The notes beneath the pieces are model-generated. The model was not told the DNA's origin, did not search any database, and was given only the letters and a program-made list of their open reading frames with translations. A stretch of DNA of 64,000 bases from Synaphobranchus kaupii (lineage: Eukaryota > Chordata > Actinopteri > Anguilliformes > Synaphobranchidae), in the NCBI GenBank assembly GCA_029718625.1, contig CM056385.1:20693051-20757050 (forward strand), given 5' to 3'. This document shows positions 8,918 through 21,964 of the stretch, piece after piece; the stretch's first letter is position 1, and each line of letters starts with the position of its first letter. A program made the position numbers and the translations under genes.

Positions 8918-11900
8918 TAAAATATTGCTCCTTAATGGACATTTGTGGACCGTCCTCGCTGTGAATACCATTTGATCAGCTGTCCAGTGGGTTAGCACAA
9001 TCTGCACATCGATTCAGTGAAAATAAAAAGGAAAAGGTCAAGGCATGTTGCATGTTTATAAAATGAACCTTTTCTGCATATAAAATAAATATTCCATGAT
9101 CTTTCACAGGAAAGTTGGAGATTCGACCACTTTCCTAAGACTTTCCAAGCGTGACATTTTAATGGTTATTCCAAGACTCTGGAAAGCATTCTGGCTGATG
9201 GAACTGCACAAGGCTGAGGTCATTTCCCTCTTGTACACCAGGGAGGAGGGCTTCACAGAGACAGCCCAGGAGGAAGTCACCGCTCACAAGTATAAATACT
9301 GCTTAAATGTGAACCTCCCTTGAAGTGCAGCAGTGTTACTTCAGGAGACTTGCCCAGACTCCACCCCCACCAACTCTCTCATTTTCAGTTTCTAGAACAT
9401 TAACACCTGGGGAGAGAGCCTATGGAAAGACCATAATGATTCACTCCACCCTCAGTGTCCCAACTGCTATAACCCCCCAACCCCCAATGTGCCACAACTT
9501 TGGAGCTGTCTCTCCTATATTAGATGTACATTACTGCATCGAGGGAACAGGCTACGGCCGAGAAGGGAAAAGGACAATCCGCCATGCAAAAGGAGAAGAA
9601 CCCTGTCAGTCCGTCGTGACCGATCCGTTTTCAAAACACACTGAAATCGTGACAGAGTCTTAAAAGGGGTGAAAATGATATGTGTTCAACCCCGTCAACC
9701 TGCCCCCTACCCCCCCGAAATCCCACCCACACGCCTTCTGTGACATCACAACAGTTCCATTTTCATTTTTAAGTCTCTTCTGGAACCTGAAGACCAGGTG
9801 GCTTCTCCCTGGCTCCTCAGTGCAATCCTCCCTCTCTTGGCAGTTGGGAGGCTGTTATATAACATTCACATTAGCATGATAGCTGCACTGCCCCACTCCC
9901 TCTCCACCAATCCTGTCCCTCTATGCACAGACAGTACAATGGAGGTCATGCAGAGCAGGGGATTATCTGATTCATCCACCCGGAGACAAGCACGCGGACA
10001 CACACAGACAAAAAAGCACACAAAATACACAGAAACACAAACACCCACAACACACAAACAGAAAAAAACACACACAAACACACAGAGGATCCTTTGGCCA
10101 GGACAAACACAGAGAGAAAGCCTGATCAGAAAGCTGTGCATGTTTTTACACTCATGTGATGCATGTGGAAAAGCTGCAGTGGGCAAGACGTCTAATGCGA
10201 CACTACAAACTAAATTAACGGTTAAAACGCCGCCAATCGCAAAACCCTTTCGCAAGATATTCTGACTTCCTCAAACTGCGTTTAGAATCGACTATTCCTC
10301 TTACTTGCTAAATTTTATTCTATTTATACAATGTAAATATGAGGATTATCATTCCCATGATGCCACAACCTATACATTGGACACTTACTTTTATTCACAA
10401 AAGGCCCGGGTGTCTGGATAGGCTGTTTTCTAATTAATTGGTCACTTACTGTCCCGCATTATTAAAAGTCCCTTTCATTGGGGCTGAATAGTAGCCAATT
10501 GTTTCAGTCCAGCTATATTTATCTGGCCTGGAATAGACGAGGCACAGAATATGGGCCACAGTCACGTGCAGTGGAAGAGGACCGAAAAGCCTCGCTTGTA
10601 GCTTTTTGTGGGTTCCGTCTAAAAAATATTAATGCCTTATCACAAAGATTTATCACTAAGCCAGGCATTAGTTAAGATCTGATAATTCTGCGTCCTCCAA
10701 TGCAACACTGCACTCTTGCACAGGACCAGAGATGTCTAAGTTTACACCAAAAATGGCGAGCCATGAAACTAACAGTGAAAACAGCACGCGCAGTGAGCAC
10801 TTGCGTGCACATGCACATAAGCATACTGGAATCAAGTAAAATTTAAAAAAATGTTATAAAAAACACTGTATAGCACTGAATAACTAAATAAAGGAATAAC
10901 TCATGGAACACTAACCTGCTTAACCAGGCGCACCATCGGTCATTACTCAAGGGCTTGTGTTGTTTGGAGAATTTGGGCATTTTTTGTTCTTGTGCAGAAC
11001 AAATAGGACGTAGGGTACTTGCACTGTGGCCTACGACAGAGGCCATCGTCAAAGCCTGACTGTAGCAAAGGCTTATAGCCGTATATTTAGTAAGGAACGT
11101 TTCCATTGCACAACTGATGGCTGAATGACCTGGCTGCATTTGAGCAGCGAATGTTTCTAAATCAGTACCAAAGAATGTTTTAATTAAAGCCAGAGCTCCA
11201 GCTGGATTTGCCTCCGAATCATCCCCCGTTGCACGTACAAATCCAGAATCACAATTTTCAGAAGACAATTTCTCATGATTAGGTCTGGCCACAGTCCATA
11301 GGGCAGATTAATATCGACAACAATAACAACCTCTACACAAAACTATATAGGCTCCGAGGCAAAAAAACAAATGGTTTATCTGGACTGATGACTCACCAAA
11401 GTAAACCCGTCCGCATCTGAGAGAATATATGTACGGATGAATACCAGATGACATCAAAGTCAATATTTTTTCTACAGTCTATGGTTTTGACACTGGCAGA
11501 CTTCCTGAACTCAAACACCTCCGTCAACTTGGAGTCTAAAACTAGGCAGACGTTTTTCCAAGAGTACGTTTTAGCATTAGAATAGAAAGTGAGAGGCCAA
11601 GGCCTGAGCGCAGTTTTTAGACCCTGTGCAAGGTTAAGAGCGCAGTTTTTAGACCCCGTGCAAGGTTAAGAGCGCGTGGCACGCTCCAACACGGCAGAAT
11701 CTTTTTCCCCCCTCGGAAAAATCCCAAGTTTTCAAAAACATCCTCGCACTTCAATCTTTTGGCCACAAATAACCTGAACAAACGCAGGCATTGTGTGTGC
11801 ACAGCTTATAGAGGTGACGAAGTAACCCTCTGCAGGTTTCCCCTCGACTACCTCCATGGACAAACAGAACCTCAGTCACAGAAAAGAAGTTTCACTCTGA

Positions 11901-12153
11901 GCTTTTAAAAAGAAAAAGAAGAAATCCATTCCAGCCCTGGAGGACGGTCAACAGCAGCCTGTGAGTGCCAGAGAGGGCATTTTACTCCCTATAGTGCAGC
12001 TGTGGGGGACTTGTTAAAAGTGAAATCTGGCTTCACACCGAGCAGAGAAAGAGCCCGATGTGGAGTAAAGGCAAGATTAATTTTACTGCAGCCGAAACCA
12101 GCAGACGTGTTAATGCCCACCAGTCACGTGACCCTGATGGAATTGGTATCAGA
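8918..12153. other. Intronic sequence, no gene recognised
   Basis: Contains an impure CA-rich block (9999-10085) and a 32-bp tandem repeat (listed separately). The longest open frame is 149 codons on the minus strand (10843-11292). I recognise no domain in it and see no splice or start evidence, so I do not call it a gene. Confidence 0.6.
11606..11676. repeat. 32-bp tandem duplication
   Basis: GAGCGCAGTTTTTAGACCCT and the bases up to GGTTAA occur at 11606 and again at 11638 with one change; a third partial unit (GAGCGC) begins at 11670. Confidence 0.9.
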
Positions 12154-12168
12154 AAAGTGACCCGTGGG

Positions 12169-12475
12169 GCACCGCGGCGGTGCAGCGGGCTAAGACGCAG
12201 ACTTTGTCTGTGCGGTTGTGCACTGAGGATCGGGGGTTCCTGCCAGATCCGAGCATGGCCGGTGCCCTGTGGGAGCGGCAATTGGCAGCCGCTCCTGGGT
12301 GGGGGGGAGGGGCTCGGAGAGAATCGCTGCCCGCAGAATGCCGGCTGACGGGGTTTTTGTAGCGGCGATTCTCTAGCGGTTGCTACACGGGGGGAATTGA
12401 ATTAGAATAGGGGTTCAATTGACTACCAAATTGGGAGGAAATGGGGAAGAAATCAGAAACAAAATTTTTTTTTTT
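12169..12475 (+). mobile_element. tRNA-type SINE with 15-bp target duplication
   Basis: A GC-rich 307-bp insertion in AT-rich DNA. It opens with GCGGTGCAGCGGGCTAAGAC (A-box-like region). About 40 bases later comes GGGGGTTCCTGCC (weak B-box), then a body and an A/T-rich tail. It is flanked by the direct repeat AAAGTGACCCGTGGG (12154-12168) / AAAGTGACCCATGGG (12476-12490), 14 of 15 identical, as expected from LINE-mediated insertion. The SINE family is not identified. Confidence 0.75.
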
Positions 12476-12890
12476 AAAGTGACCCATGGGTCATTTTTCT
12501 AACATAGAAAAGTGACCCGACTGATAACCTGTGTGCATTTATTCCTTTCATAACCTAAAATCAGCTTAACATAAACAAATATTTATTTGTGTTATTTAGG
12601 TAAACATATACAAATTACTGAGGAACATATTTTATTGCATATCCAAACATATGAACATGATAAACTCATCATTAACAACAAATAACTTGTAGCATTTCAA
12701 TACATCTTAATTATTGAAAGTGAGATCCAGTGTTGCTGAGATAAATGTTTCCTTATGCTGTGGTGGACACATTTGGTTTGATTTCAATTCTTCTGGTGGG
12801 GGAGGTCACGTTTCTGTACTAGGAAAATGACCAAGGGCTCGTTTTTCTGTATATAAAAGTGACCCTTGGGTCAATTTTCTATGGGACCAC
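12476..12890. repeat. Palindrome-bounded repeat, possible miniature transposon
   Basis: The motif AAAAGTGACCC next to its complement GGGTCAnTTTTCT occurs at about 12476-12500, 12505-12520 and 12853-12880. At the left end the intact site includes the perfect palindrome TGACCCATGGGTCA; at the right end it reads GTGACCCTTGGGTCAA. The interior is AT-rich and non-coding. Family unknown; the SINE inserted into the left palindrome. Confidence 0.45.
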
Positions 12891-13230
12891 AAATTTCTAT
12901 ATGACAGCAGTTACTTCATGCAGGTAAACTGAATGTTTTGTAGAGCTGGCCACGGCTAAAGACAAGACGTTATTTTTTCTCCTTCCTTTCTATCTTCTGC
13001 AATTGATGGAACCAGAACATGATGTCAAAGTGTTTTCAAGATTACGGTGTCCAAAAAGCAGACACAACTAAGCAAGAAACGGCGTGGTGCTGAGAACGTG
13101 CTCAAGTAGTGCTCCAGGAAATCTCCACTTCCCTGGACTACAAAAACTCCAGCTGTTCAAAACGAATAGACCATAACCAGGGAACAGTGAGAGTACAACA
13201 GTCTCCATTTTAAATTATTCGCTGAAACTT

Positions 13231-13254
13231 GGGGGGGGGGGGGGGGGGGGGGGG
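13231..13254. repeat. Poly-G tract of 24
   Basis: Twenty-four consecutive G on the plus strand, able to form a G-quadruplex and prone to slippage. On the gene's strand the transcript has a C run. Confidence 0.95.
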
Positions 13255-14359
13255 TGTCCCAGACAAGACAGTACTCTTCACTAATATTCTGATAAATGGC
13301 ATCAGATATTTGCATAAAAGTTTGCACTTCATCCAAAAAAAAATCTATTTCTATGGCAGACAGCACAGTTTCTAACCACAGCGGTGAAGCTTATGAACCA
13401 TGAGAAGCCAAAGTGAACACACAGACACGCATGTGTTTCAGCAGGAACACAAATCTATTTAGAATTATTTCAATACTTCGTATAAATCCTGCATCAAAGC
13501 ACAACCCAGTGTCCCACAAGCAGGGACCTTTTTGCTCAACTGACATTTGTTGCTACTTTTGCTGCTGCTAAAGTTCTACCATGTATTCTACTAGCAATAT
13601 ATGCTACTAAATATGAAATAAATATAAAATCCTACCATTGGTTTTACACATCGAGATGTTCCTTTCAAAATTCAGTGGTCATTTATTGTCTGGTACAATC
13701 GGTTTGAGAAATATACAACACTCTATACCGCTATTACACTATCTGAAACGTGGACTCGTAAACCCCCATGCCCTGTAAGCCTGTCTCATTCATTACAGTT
13801 AATTCTGGTTTAATTGTCGGCTTTTTTATCCAATAGAGTTAGAAACGGTATAGGCCATGTCTTTTTGGGTGCTTTGAACAATTTACTACAGCCCAGTGTA
13901 ACGGCAGTTTTCGTTTTAACGGTCTGGTATTACAGAAGCTCTATAGAAAACGCATTAGGGAGGGAAGTTTCCCTTTCCCGATATGTAAGCATTTTTGCAT
14001 CTAAAATGCCGTTGGTCTCGCTGGCTACATATGTACGTTCGGGTTTCCACTCGAGCACTGTCCTTCCAATATGTTTGATAGCCCTATTGTTATTTTCGTA
14101 TTGTGAGTGCATTTCACATACTGTAGTGCAATCGTTAAATGTATTTTTGATGTAGGCTACCGATGTTCATTGAAGATAGAACATTTGGCAGCATTTTGCA
14201 GATGGTGGAATACTATTTTATGTTCATGTTATCGTAGATAATATAGGCTATGGCGTATATACTTGTCTCTTAGGGCATGACAAATGCTCATTCCAATTTA
14301 CTGTGTGCTGATATGTGGTTGATTAAAATAAAAATTTCCTTGGAGTCATAATGAATTGG
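13255..14359. other. Intronic sequence, no gene recognised
   Basis: Unique-looking. A 113-codon plus-strand open frame (13814-14155) with hydrophobic stretches has no recognisable domain and no splice support. Confidence 0.55.
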
Positions 14360-14880
14360 AACATTAAAAAAAAACTACAGAAAAATGCAATCCCAAACAA
14401 AAGTATACAGACTGTAGAGTACAGGGAAAAGTGATATTTTATTGAGGTACAAGAGTGAATGATTAGGCAACATATTTAGGTGTATGTAACACTGTCTGTG
14501 ATATCAATGTTTTTTATCTTAAGCCATCAAAAGGAGCAAATGTATATGCTTTATAATGGACAAAAACTAATTTTATTCATTTTATGACATGTTTTGCATA
14601 GGGGTTTTGGATCCATAGATATCTACCCCCCTATACTGATGAAAATATAGCAATTCTCACTTGACAATTATGCAAAAGTGAGTTTTATGACCAAAACTGT
14701 TGATTTGTAGTTAAATATATCATACTTTTTTGTTATTTAGAGAAGTGTGCAATTTAGCCATTTGGATAGATTTGGAGACACTAATGGACAACAGGGTACA
14801 CTGCTATATTTTGCATCATAGACCTTTAGTAGTTCTGCATGTCATCCTCAGATTTTGGAGTTTATGATCCAGGAAATGTA
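14360..14880. repeat. Dispersed repeat of unknown family, copy 1
   Basis: About 510 bases closely match 55605-56126 in the same orientation. Shared landmarks include GTAGAGTACAGGGAAAAGTG, CAAGAGTGAATGATTAGG, ATCCATAGATATCTACCCCC-like sequence and GTTTATGATCCAGGAAATGT. Copy 1 ends in a TA microsatellite (14878-14900). No protein or terminal inverted repeat recognised. Confidence 0.85.
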
Positions 14881-14900
14881 TATATATATATATATATATA

Positions 14901-16860
14901 TTACCGATTTCACTTATGTAGCCCGGTAACCATTAGCAGAATGGACGTGTGTAATTTTTCTTGTTGCGCTACATAACAATGGCTGCCAACATTCTGAATT
15001 CGATATCAGTGTAACAGGAGAGCATAGCATGGCCACCCAATAGGTCATGTGGTGACTGGGTCCAGCCAGCGGCATAAAGATTTGATGGTTCTGACACAGT
15101 AAATCTCGATTTTCTCTCAGACTGATCCCATTTGCTCCCGACATTAACGCTAAAACAGACGAATGACTGGTGCATGGGAGCATCGGGCACAATTTCCCCA
15201 CTTCCGTTATCTGATTACCTTTAATTTAGCACATCAGCTTCCAAGCATTGCTGATGAACACCTACTGTTCACTGTATGTAGCTGGTAAGAGCAACAGGTT
15301 AGGTAGCTTTGTCCAAAGTCTCACACGAATACAAGCAAATTGTTAAGGGGTCCAATACAATCATGGTCTCCCAATCAGAGAAGGAAGAAGCTTGCATCAA
15401 TCATTAAAATGAACTGGGAACCTACTAAAGAATTAACAGGCCTTAATAAAAGCCCTTGTGCCCTTGTGAAATTAACAAATATCACAAGCAAAAACAGAAG
15501 GCAGAAAAACAGAACTTCAACATAGCCGTGCTGGGAAACCTATGGCCATCTGTCTTGACTGCAGTTGCACTTACATGCCTGAACGAGAAAAGAGTCATTT
15601 ACAAAAATGATTGGATTACTTCCATTCTTAAATTCAGAACAAACAATGGGGGAGGGGTTAGGGCACCACTAGGCCTTCACTTCCTCCAAGTTCTGTGTTA
15701 ACTGCCTTGAGTGTAAATTTACAGTGCTGCTGTACAGTGAATTGGCATTTTCACTCTGAACTATTTCACAACTCAGGCAGTTTATATTTAAAAAAAAAAA
15801 AAAAAGGATTTTTAATACTTGCAATGTAAAACTCACAATTTCAAAATGATTCATGTCTGTATTAATTACCTGTACAGACTTGAATCTTCATAAATAACGA
15901 GTCTCATTGGGCCTAGATGTTTGACCTGATTAAAAAAAAAATGTACATTAACTGAACCAGATATAGGTCAACTGAGAATTCAAGTTGCAGTGACGACAAA
16001 GACACACAATTGTTCTTACTAACACATGACCGCAATCCTAAAAAAATGAAATGCATTCCGTTCGTGTCATACACCAAGATTGGAACTACTGTTCTTTCAA
16101 TCTGAAAGATAACAGAACTTCGGCAAGGCAATAAAAATAAGAGTATAAAGTCCCCTCCAATTTCAACATGCCGATGAGACTTATCGCGCAAAAAATAAAA
16201 ATTGTGCAACCTGGAAAAACATTGTTTATTTTGTGGCTGTTGGATTGTGGCAGAAGTGCATTGTGGGAAATGCAGGCCTTGATAAGCACTGCTGGTTCAG
16301 CTACTTTGCAGAAGAGCGAGTGTGCAAGCCTGCAAGACATTATGAGCAATTATGTCACTATAGAACAGCTTCAGAACCACAAGAGTTTATTCAACTTACC
16401 TCCTATAGCACTTGGGAAGCACACCTACGTGGTGTCTACTGGACTTAAATTGTAGAATAGAAAATGTGAAATACTCTCTTAAATCTTCACAAAGCATGTG
16501 CATTTATATGCAATTTTATCAGAAACATTGTCAAGCTGTTTATGTCTATATTCACTCAATATTCAATCAGTTCCCTGCCAGTGCTGCATTGTGATGGATG
16601 TCAATAAAAGTATTTTCTCATTTGACAGAATACGAAAGAAAATGGCTACCAACCAGAAAAGAGGAAGTAGTAACCCCTCCAGCAGCAGTCCCCGAGCCGC
16701 TGTGGGAGGAGAGAGCAGGGGGAAATGGCAGAGCCAAACATCAGGATGGCCTAAGCGCTGTGTGTTACGGGCTACTCTCACAACCCTAACATGATTTACT
16801 TTACATACCCTCTACAATTCTGCTGACGGAGAGAGTTCCAGTGCCACTGTAAACAAACCT
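14901..16860. other. Intronic sequence, no gene recognised
   Basis: Open frames here are below about 100 codons, without known domains. A short A run lies at 15790-15806. Nothing else supported. Confidence 0.55.
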
Positions 16861-16955
16861 GAGGCTGAGAGAGGGAGGAGAGGGAGAGAAAGAAAGAGAG
16901 AAAGAGAGAGAGGGAGAGAGAAGAGAGAAGACAGAGAGGGAAAAGTAGTGGGAGG

Positions 16956-16991
<36 letters not shown>

Positions 16992-17040
16992 GAGAAGAAA
17001 AAGGAGTGGGAGGAGAGAGAGAGAAATAGATGAGAAGACA
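16861..17040. repeat. Purine-rich (GA)n tract
   Basis: About 180 bases almost entirely A and G on the plus strand, including an almost pure GA run near 16957-16994. The gene's strand is therefore a CT-rich polypyrimidine tract. Such tracts can form triplex DNA. Confidence 0.9.
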
Positions 17041-18785
17041 CACACAGCCAGAGAGAGACAGAACAGGATTGAAAGAAAAGGAAAGATATGCAGGTATCAG
17101 AAAAATAATGCGAGAGAAACAGATGTAGATGTAAAAACAGGCTGAGAATATGTGTCTGAGAGACACAGTAAGACGATAACAATAACCTGCCATAAACTGA
17201 GTGACCACCGACTCACAGGGTACATTTACATGCACACTAATACTCCTATCTGAACCCGGTTATGGCAATACTCTGGTTACTGAAATGGTAATGTAAACAC
17301 CTTATCCGTTAATGTAAGGTCATAATCCAGGTTTTCCAAACCCGATTTACACACCTGGTTTTTTGCCCAAACTTTAGATTTTTTTTGGTGCATATAAACA
17401 CCTTTCTCCGGTTTCTTTCGGCTTTTCAAAACTACGCGTGTCAGACAGAAGAGGTGGTGTAACGTCAAAATTGTTCCACCCGTCAACATTTGCTTGGCCT
17501 GGGATTCCTTCAGGATCTCACTTCCAGAATTTTATTATTAAATTAAAATATTTCACCGGTGAAAACATACTGTTCAGTGTTACGTGCTTGTGTTTGTACT
17601 AGCTATCTGGCTAGCACATTAAATAACTGAAATTATCAGGAAATTGGCCAGATTTAGAGATCGGTAAAGCTAGCTAGTACAATAATATAAATCAACCACT
17701 ACTAGCAATTAGCTATAAAATAACTTCTAGCTAGCTATAATAATAATGATAATAATAATACTTTTTTTTATACATTATTTTTTGACGGGCATATAATTTT
17801 TGTCCTTACAATGGAAAGCAGTTAGTAGCTACGTTTTCCAGAAAGCTGTTTATGGAGAGAATCAACGCGAATCATGTCGGTCAAAAAAAAAAAGGTAATT
17901 CATGTATTTATTTTGCGCATATCATAGCTACTATTCCTAAGCAACACACAAGAACTTTTTAACATGTTGGGTTGTAGCCTACATTAGTAACACATTTATT
18001 GTAACAAGATGATTCTTCTCCTCAAGTAGAAATGCAGCTGTTCTGTTGTGCTTGGAGACTGAATGGAGAGAGGGGACATTGCTGTGTGCCGTTGCCGCAG
18101 GTAGATATGTTTAAGGCTGGCTATCTGTCACAGAAGTCGCGGATCCATGATTTTTGCCTCCTTTTTTTGGCAGTTCCATGACTTTCCCCGTTTTTGTCAT
18201 TTCCGCGATTTCCCCCGCTTTAGTGCTTTCAATGATTTTCGGCAGATTTGGACTGTCATCCCTAATGTAACCTACAGTGGGATTTGTATCGGTCTAAGCA
18301 TTTTAAACATATTGCCAAATACTGAGACACACAAAGTGCGACAATGTCAGATTTTGCAATGCGCTGGGATAAAGATTCCGTCCTTGTCAGTTGTTGCAAT
18401 CAGATTGACGGCCCCTGTCAACAGTGTCGATACCCAGCCCTCCTTCCCCCGTTAAGATAACACTGTCAAGTGACACAAGTTGCTCCATCAAAGACTCAAA
18501 CCTTGCAATGTAGGCTACAACATGTTGTACAAAAACAAACTTTAATTTGAGCATGCTCCGTTTCTTACAATGTTCTGTTTAAAATCATAAACTTTCTTTC
18601 AGTGATAGGCAGAAATTATGAAAATCACCAGACTATAAATGCATTGTACTCGCATGATAAATTTCATAATATATTAATTTAATAAATGACTTTTATAGAA
18701 CACTCCATGATTTCTGCTGCTTTTTTCAGTTTTCTCCATGAATTTAGTCAATATTTTCTGGGACAAATACCCAGCCTTAATCATG
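17041..18785. other. Intronic sequence, no gene recognised
   Basis: AT-rich. Contains several GCTAGCTA-type palindromic stretches (17600-17740) and an ATA/AAT simple tract (17740-17760). No coding feature recognised. Confidence 0.55.
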
Positions 18786-19085
18786 TTTTATTCATCGCCT
18801 GTCTAGCCAGTTTGCACACCATTGTTGTTTACACCGATTGTAATGGCAAACTATGTTTAGCATATGCCTTTTACAGATTTGCACTGAAGCTTGTTTGACT
18901 GAGGCACATCTCAAGATTATATTAATACCTTTATATTTTTCATAGCCTATTTTATTTGGCCGCTATTTGAGACTGCTGTTCCATTGACTGCAGTTTTATT
19001 TTGTTTTATAGTTTTATTCATCACCAGTATAGCAAGTTTGCACAACATTGTTGTTTACAATGATAGAAATGGCAAGTAATCTATG
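18786..19085. repeat. Local direct duplication, diverged
   Basis: A block of about 65-70 bases (18786-18858, GTTTTATTCATCGCC then GTTTGCACACCATTGTTG) recurs at about 19009-19085 as GTTTTATTCATCACC then GTTTGCACAACATTGTTG. Same orientation, about 220 bases apart. Confidence 0.75.
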
Positions 19086-19298
19086 TGTAATTAAAAAAAT
19101 TATGAATGTAATGTGTGCAACACTTTGTATTGAAATTTTCCAAATAAAAATTGAAGCAACTGAAAAAAAAGGCGAAGGAAAATGTGTGTTTTTATCACCC
19201 ACTGAATCCGCGCGCGCATGATGTGTTTGTCGGTTTGACCATTTACCGTTGTACATTTCAGAACGGTTAACCGAGTATGCAAATTCTTTACCAGCAAA

Positions 19299-19362
19299 CA
19301 AACACACACACACATGGACAGACACACACATACACACACACACACAGACAGAGACAGACACA

Positions 19363-19423
<61 letters not shown>

Positions 19424-19447
19424 CCCTGACACACTCACACGCACACA
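19299..19447. repeat. (CA)n microsatellite
   Basis: Impure CA/GACA sequence followed by a pure CA run at about 19365-19422. Confidence 0.97.
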
Positions 19448-20719
19448 ATTGACCCCTGGCCTACGGAAGGCCTATTCACAGCACACTAACTGGCCTCTAT
19501 CAAATGTCAAACACAATTTTGTTAAAATGTTGGAATCATACATAAAAAATGCTTTTTGGTCAAACAACTTAAAGGCTAGAACGTGTGTGTATGTGTGAGA
19601 CTGAAGAATGTGTGTATGTGTGTGTGTGAGACTGAAGACCACTACGGTTCAAACATTTACCTGAAGCATAATTTCCACATTTATGCCCTTAAACGTGCCA
19701 TAAAGCAGCCCCTGCTGCAACATGTTGCTTCATTGACTAGGCTACTTTTAAACAGAAGGTTGCCAGTTCGTTGCATGGGTGAGACTGATTTAGATTGAGG
19801 TATTTCACCTTAAATCGTCTCATTAAACATCCACCCACATGAAAGGAAAGACAATGTCTAAAATGTCATCCATTTCACCACTTCAAGTCCCCGAGAAATG
19901 AGAAGGGATTTATGAGCCCTCTCTTGTAATAATACTGTATGGTCACACAAATCCTATTTCCATAATTTAGTAGAATTAATAACCCAATAGTCAGGCCAAA
20001 CCAAATTTCAGTACATGATTAAATCATTGACTGTATAAATAATGAATAATGGTTAATAAAGAATGTTTTAAAGTAAGAAATGAAGTGCAAAAAAAAAAAG
20101 GCCTATCAGAAATAATGGACAGACCAGATTCTATGCAAAACTAAACCTGCCACACCAGAAACTCGGTGTCGTACATCAACCAGCAGAATGGATTGTTTGT
20201 TTTTTTCTAAACCAATATTGGCCTTCGGTTCTATTTCGCTACAGCAGGTCATAAGCAGCAATAGTTTCTTTGCTGCTGAAAACATTGACTGCAGCTGCAC
20301 ACAAAAAAAAAAGGCCTGTCTCTCCGCTTTTGTGTTGTGACGTTCTGGCCCTGCAGACCAGGAAAGGAGACAGAGGGATCTTTTCAACATGTTTCAAACC
20401 AACGGGGCTCAATTCACAGTTATCCATTCGTATGCGTCGCTGGTTCCACACCCTCCACCCCACAAACACACACACCTCCACTCCCATGTCTCATGGATTG
20501 CAGTATTTTTCTTCATGTACGGTAGGTACATGTGTGTCTACTTCTACATGTATGCGCTGTTATAGTTTAAATTAAGTCATTGAAATCAAGAAAATACGGA
20601 TGAGATCAGAAGGGGGAAAAAACAAACAACAAAAAAATTACTTTTCAGCATAACCCAACCCACTCACATCTGAGCCGAACCGAGACACATCAGCGTAAGG
20701 GCACAGACTGTAAGCACAT
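19448..20719. other. Intronic sequence, no gene recognised
   Basis: Short TGTG runs near 19583-19630. No supported feature otherwise. Confidence 0.55.
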
Positions 20720-20846
20720 GCTAGCTGCCCCGTAAGGCCTGATGTGCTAGCTGCCCCGTAAGGCCTGATGTGCTAGCTGCCCCGTAAGGCCTGATGTGCT
20801 AGCTGCTACGTAAGGCCTGATTTGTTAGCTGCCTCGTAAGTTTTAA
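20720..20846. repeat. 26-bp minisatellite
   Basis: Five units of GCTAGCTGCCCCGTAAGGCC plus TGATGT starting at 20720, 20746, 20772, 20798 and 20824. The first three are identical or nearly so; the last two are more diverged. Confidence 0.93.
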
Positions 20847-21095
20847 TCAGGGAAATGGATGGTGGGGGCTGAATAGCATGATTATGAGAAACAGCGGGAT
20901 AAAAAGTTGCACTCTGGGTCTAATTGTCTAACCGGTGGCTTGGCGATTTGGAGAAATGGGGACATTCTGTCTAGGCCACGCAAAGTGCTCCACACAGCGC
21001 CTAGCATATGCACAAATACCCCTACAGTTCAGCAGGGTCTGAGAACGATCTCTTATGCAGGACACTTTCACTGATGTAATATTTCCTGGTTTTAA

Positions 21096-21730
21096 AGAGT
21101 AACAACACCCACTCTCTCAACCTGTCTCCGCCTACTACACAATTTTGAAAAATACTTAGTGGGGTGAGTGAGGGAGGGGTGGGGGCGGAGGAGCTGTGTC
21201 CATCGTCATTTGCATAAATGAACGTACATTGTACAAATGATTTTGTATAACTCGGATCAAACTGTCAAACTAGACGTTGCACATCAAATATGAATCAAGA
21301 TTCAGCAACTGCATGGCCTATTTCTCATAAACATATTTTAGTGGACTATTTAGGTGGAATTAGAGAATTGAACAGGACGCCACCTTGTTCCGGTTCAAAA
21401 ACGTGGAGGCGAAACGAAAGTAACGTAGAGGGTCTAACCAATCAGGTACCGGCTGTTTCCGTTGTGGGCGACAACAATTATCCATATGATGTAGAGGTAC
21501 CTCCAAAGAGGTAATCTGACATCATGATTGGGGCGGGGGCAGTGTGGGGAGCAGAAAGGAAATTTCAACCATTAGGGGCAGCAAAACGATGCTTTTCTAC
21601 CAGTTTCTTATGATATACAATATTATTTCAGAATTGTTGAAATAACGAAATGCATGAATAAGTTTCATTATAAGGTAGGCATACAAACACGTTTACAGCG
21701 AAAAAAAGTGATCGAGAGTGTAGTTACCCT
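21096..21730. mobile_element. TTAA-flanked non-autonomous transposon (element A)
   Basis: Termini AGAGTAACAACACCCACTCTC and GAGAGTGTAGTTACCCT are imperfect inverted repeats. Both flanks are exact TTAA (21092-21095, 21731-21734), the duplication made by Kolobok and piggyBac superfamilies. The interior has no transposase. Confidence 0.65.
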
Positions 21731-21964
21731 TTAAACCCTTTTGTTTCACAAATGAGAACAGAGAAGACTCATGGGAACAATCTGAATATAATCTAATCTA
21801 ATATGATATAATCCAGTAACCTGATGAACCACTGTTATTAGTAGTAGTGATATTTCTGCATGGCAAATAATTTACTTGTAGATGTAGTAGTGTAATAGAA
21901 AAACAACAGACCCAACTGTCATGACATGCATGCTGCTTGTTCTGAGTAATTGACTCATTCATTG

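Noticed and set aside
10843..11292. A 149-codon minus-strand open frame
   Set aside because: No recognisable domain, no codon or splice support, and this length occurs by chance in a window of this size.
12058..12362. Small proteins of 60-96 codons on both strands
   Set aside because: They coincide with the GC-rich SINE body.
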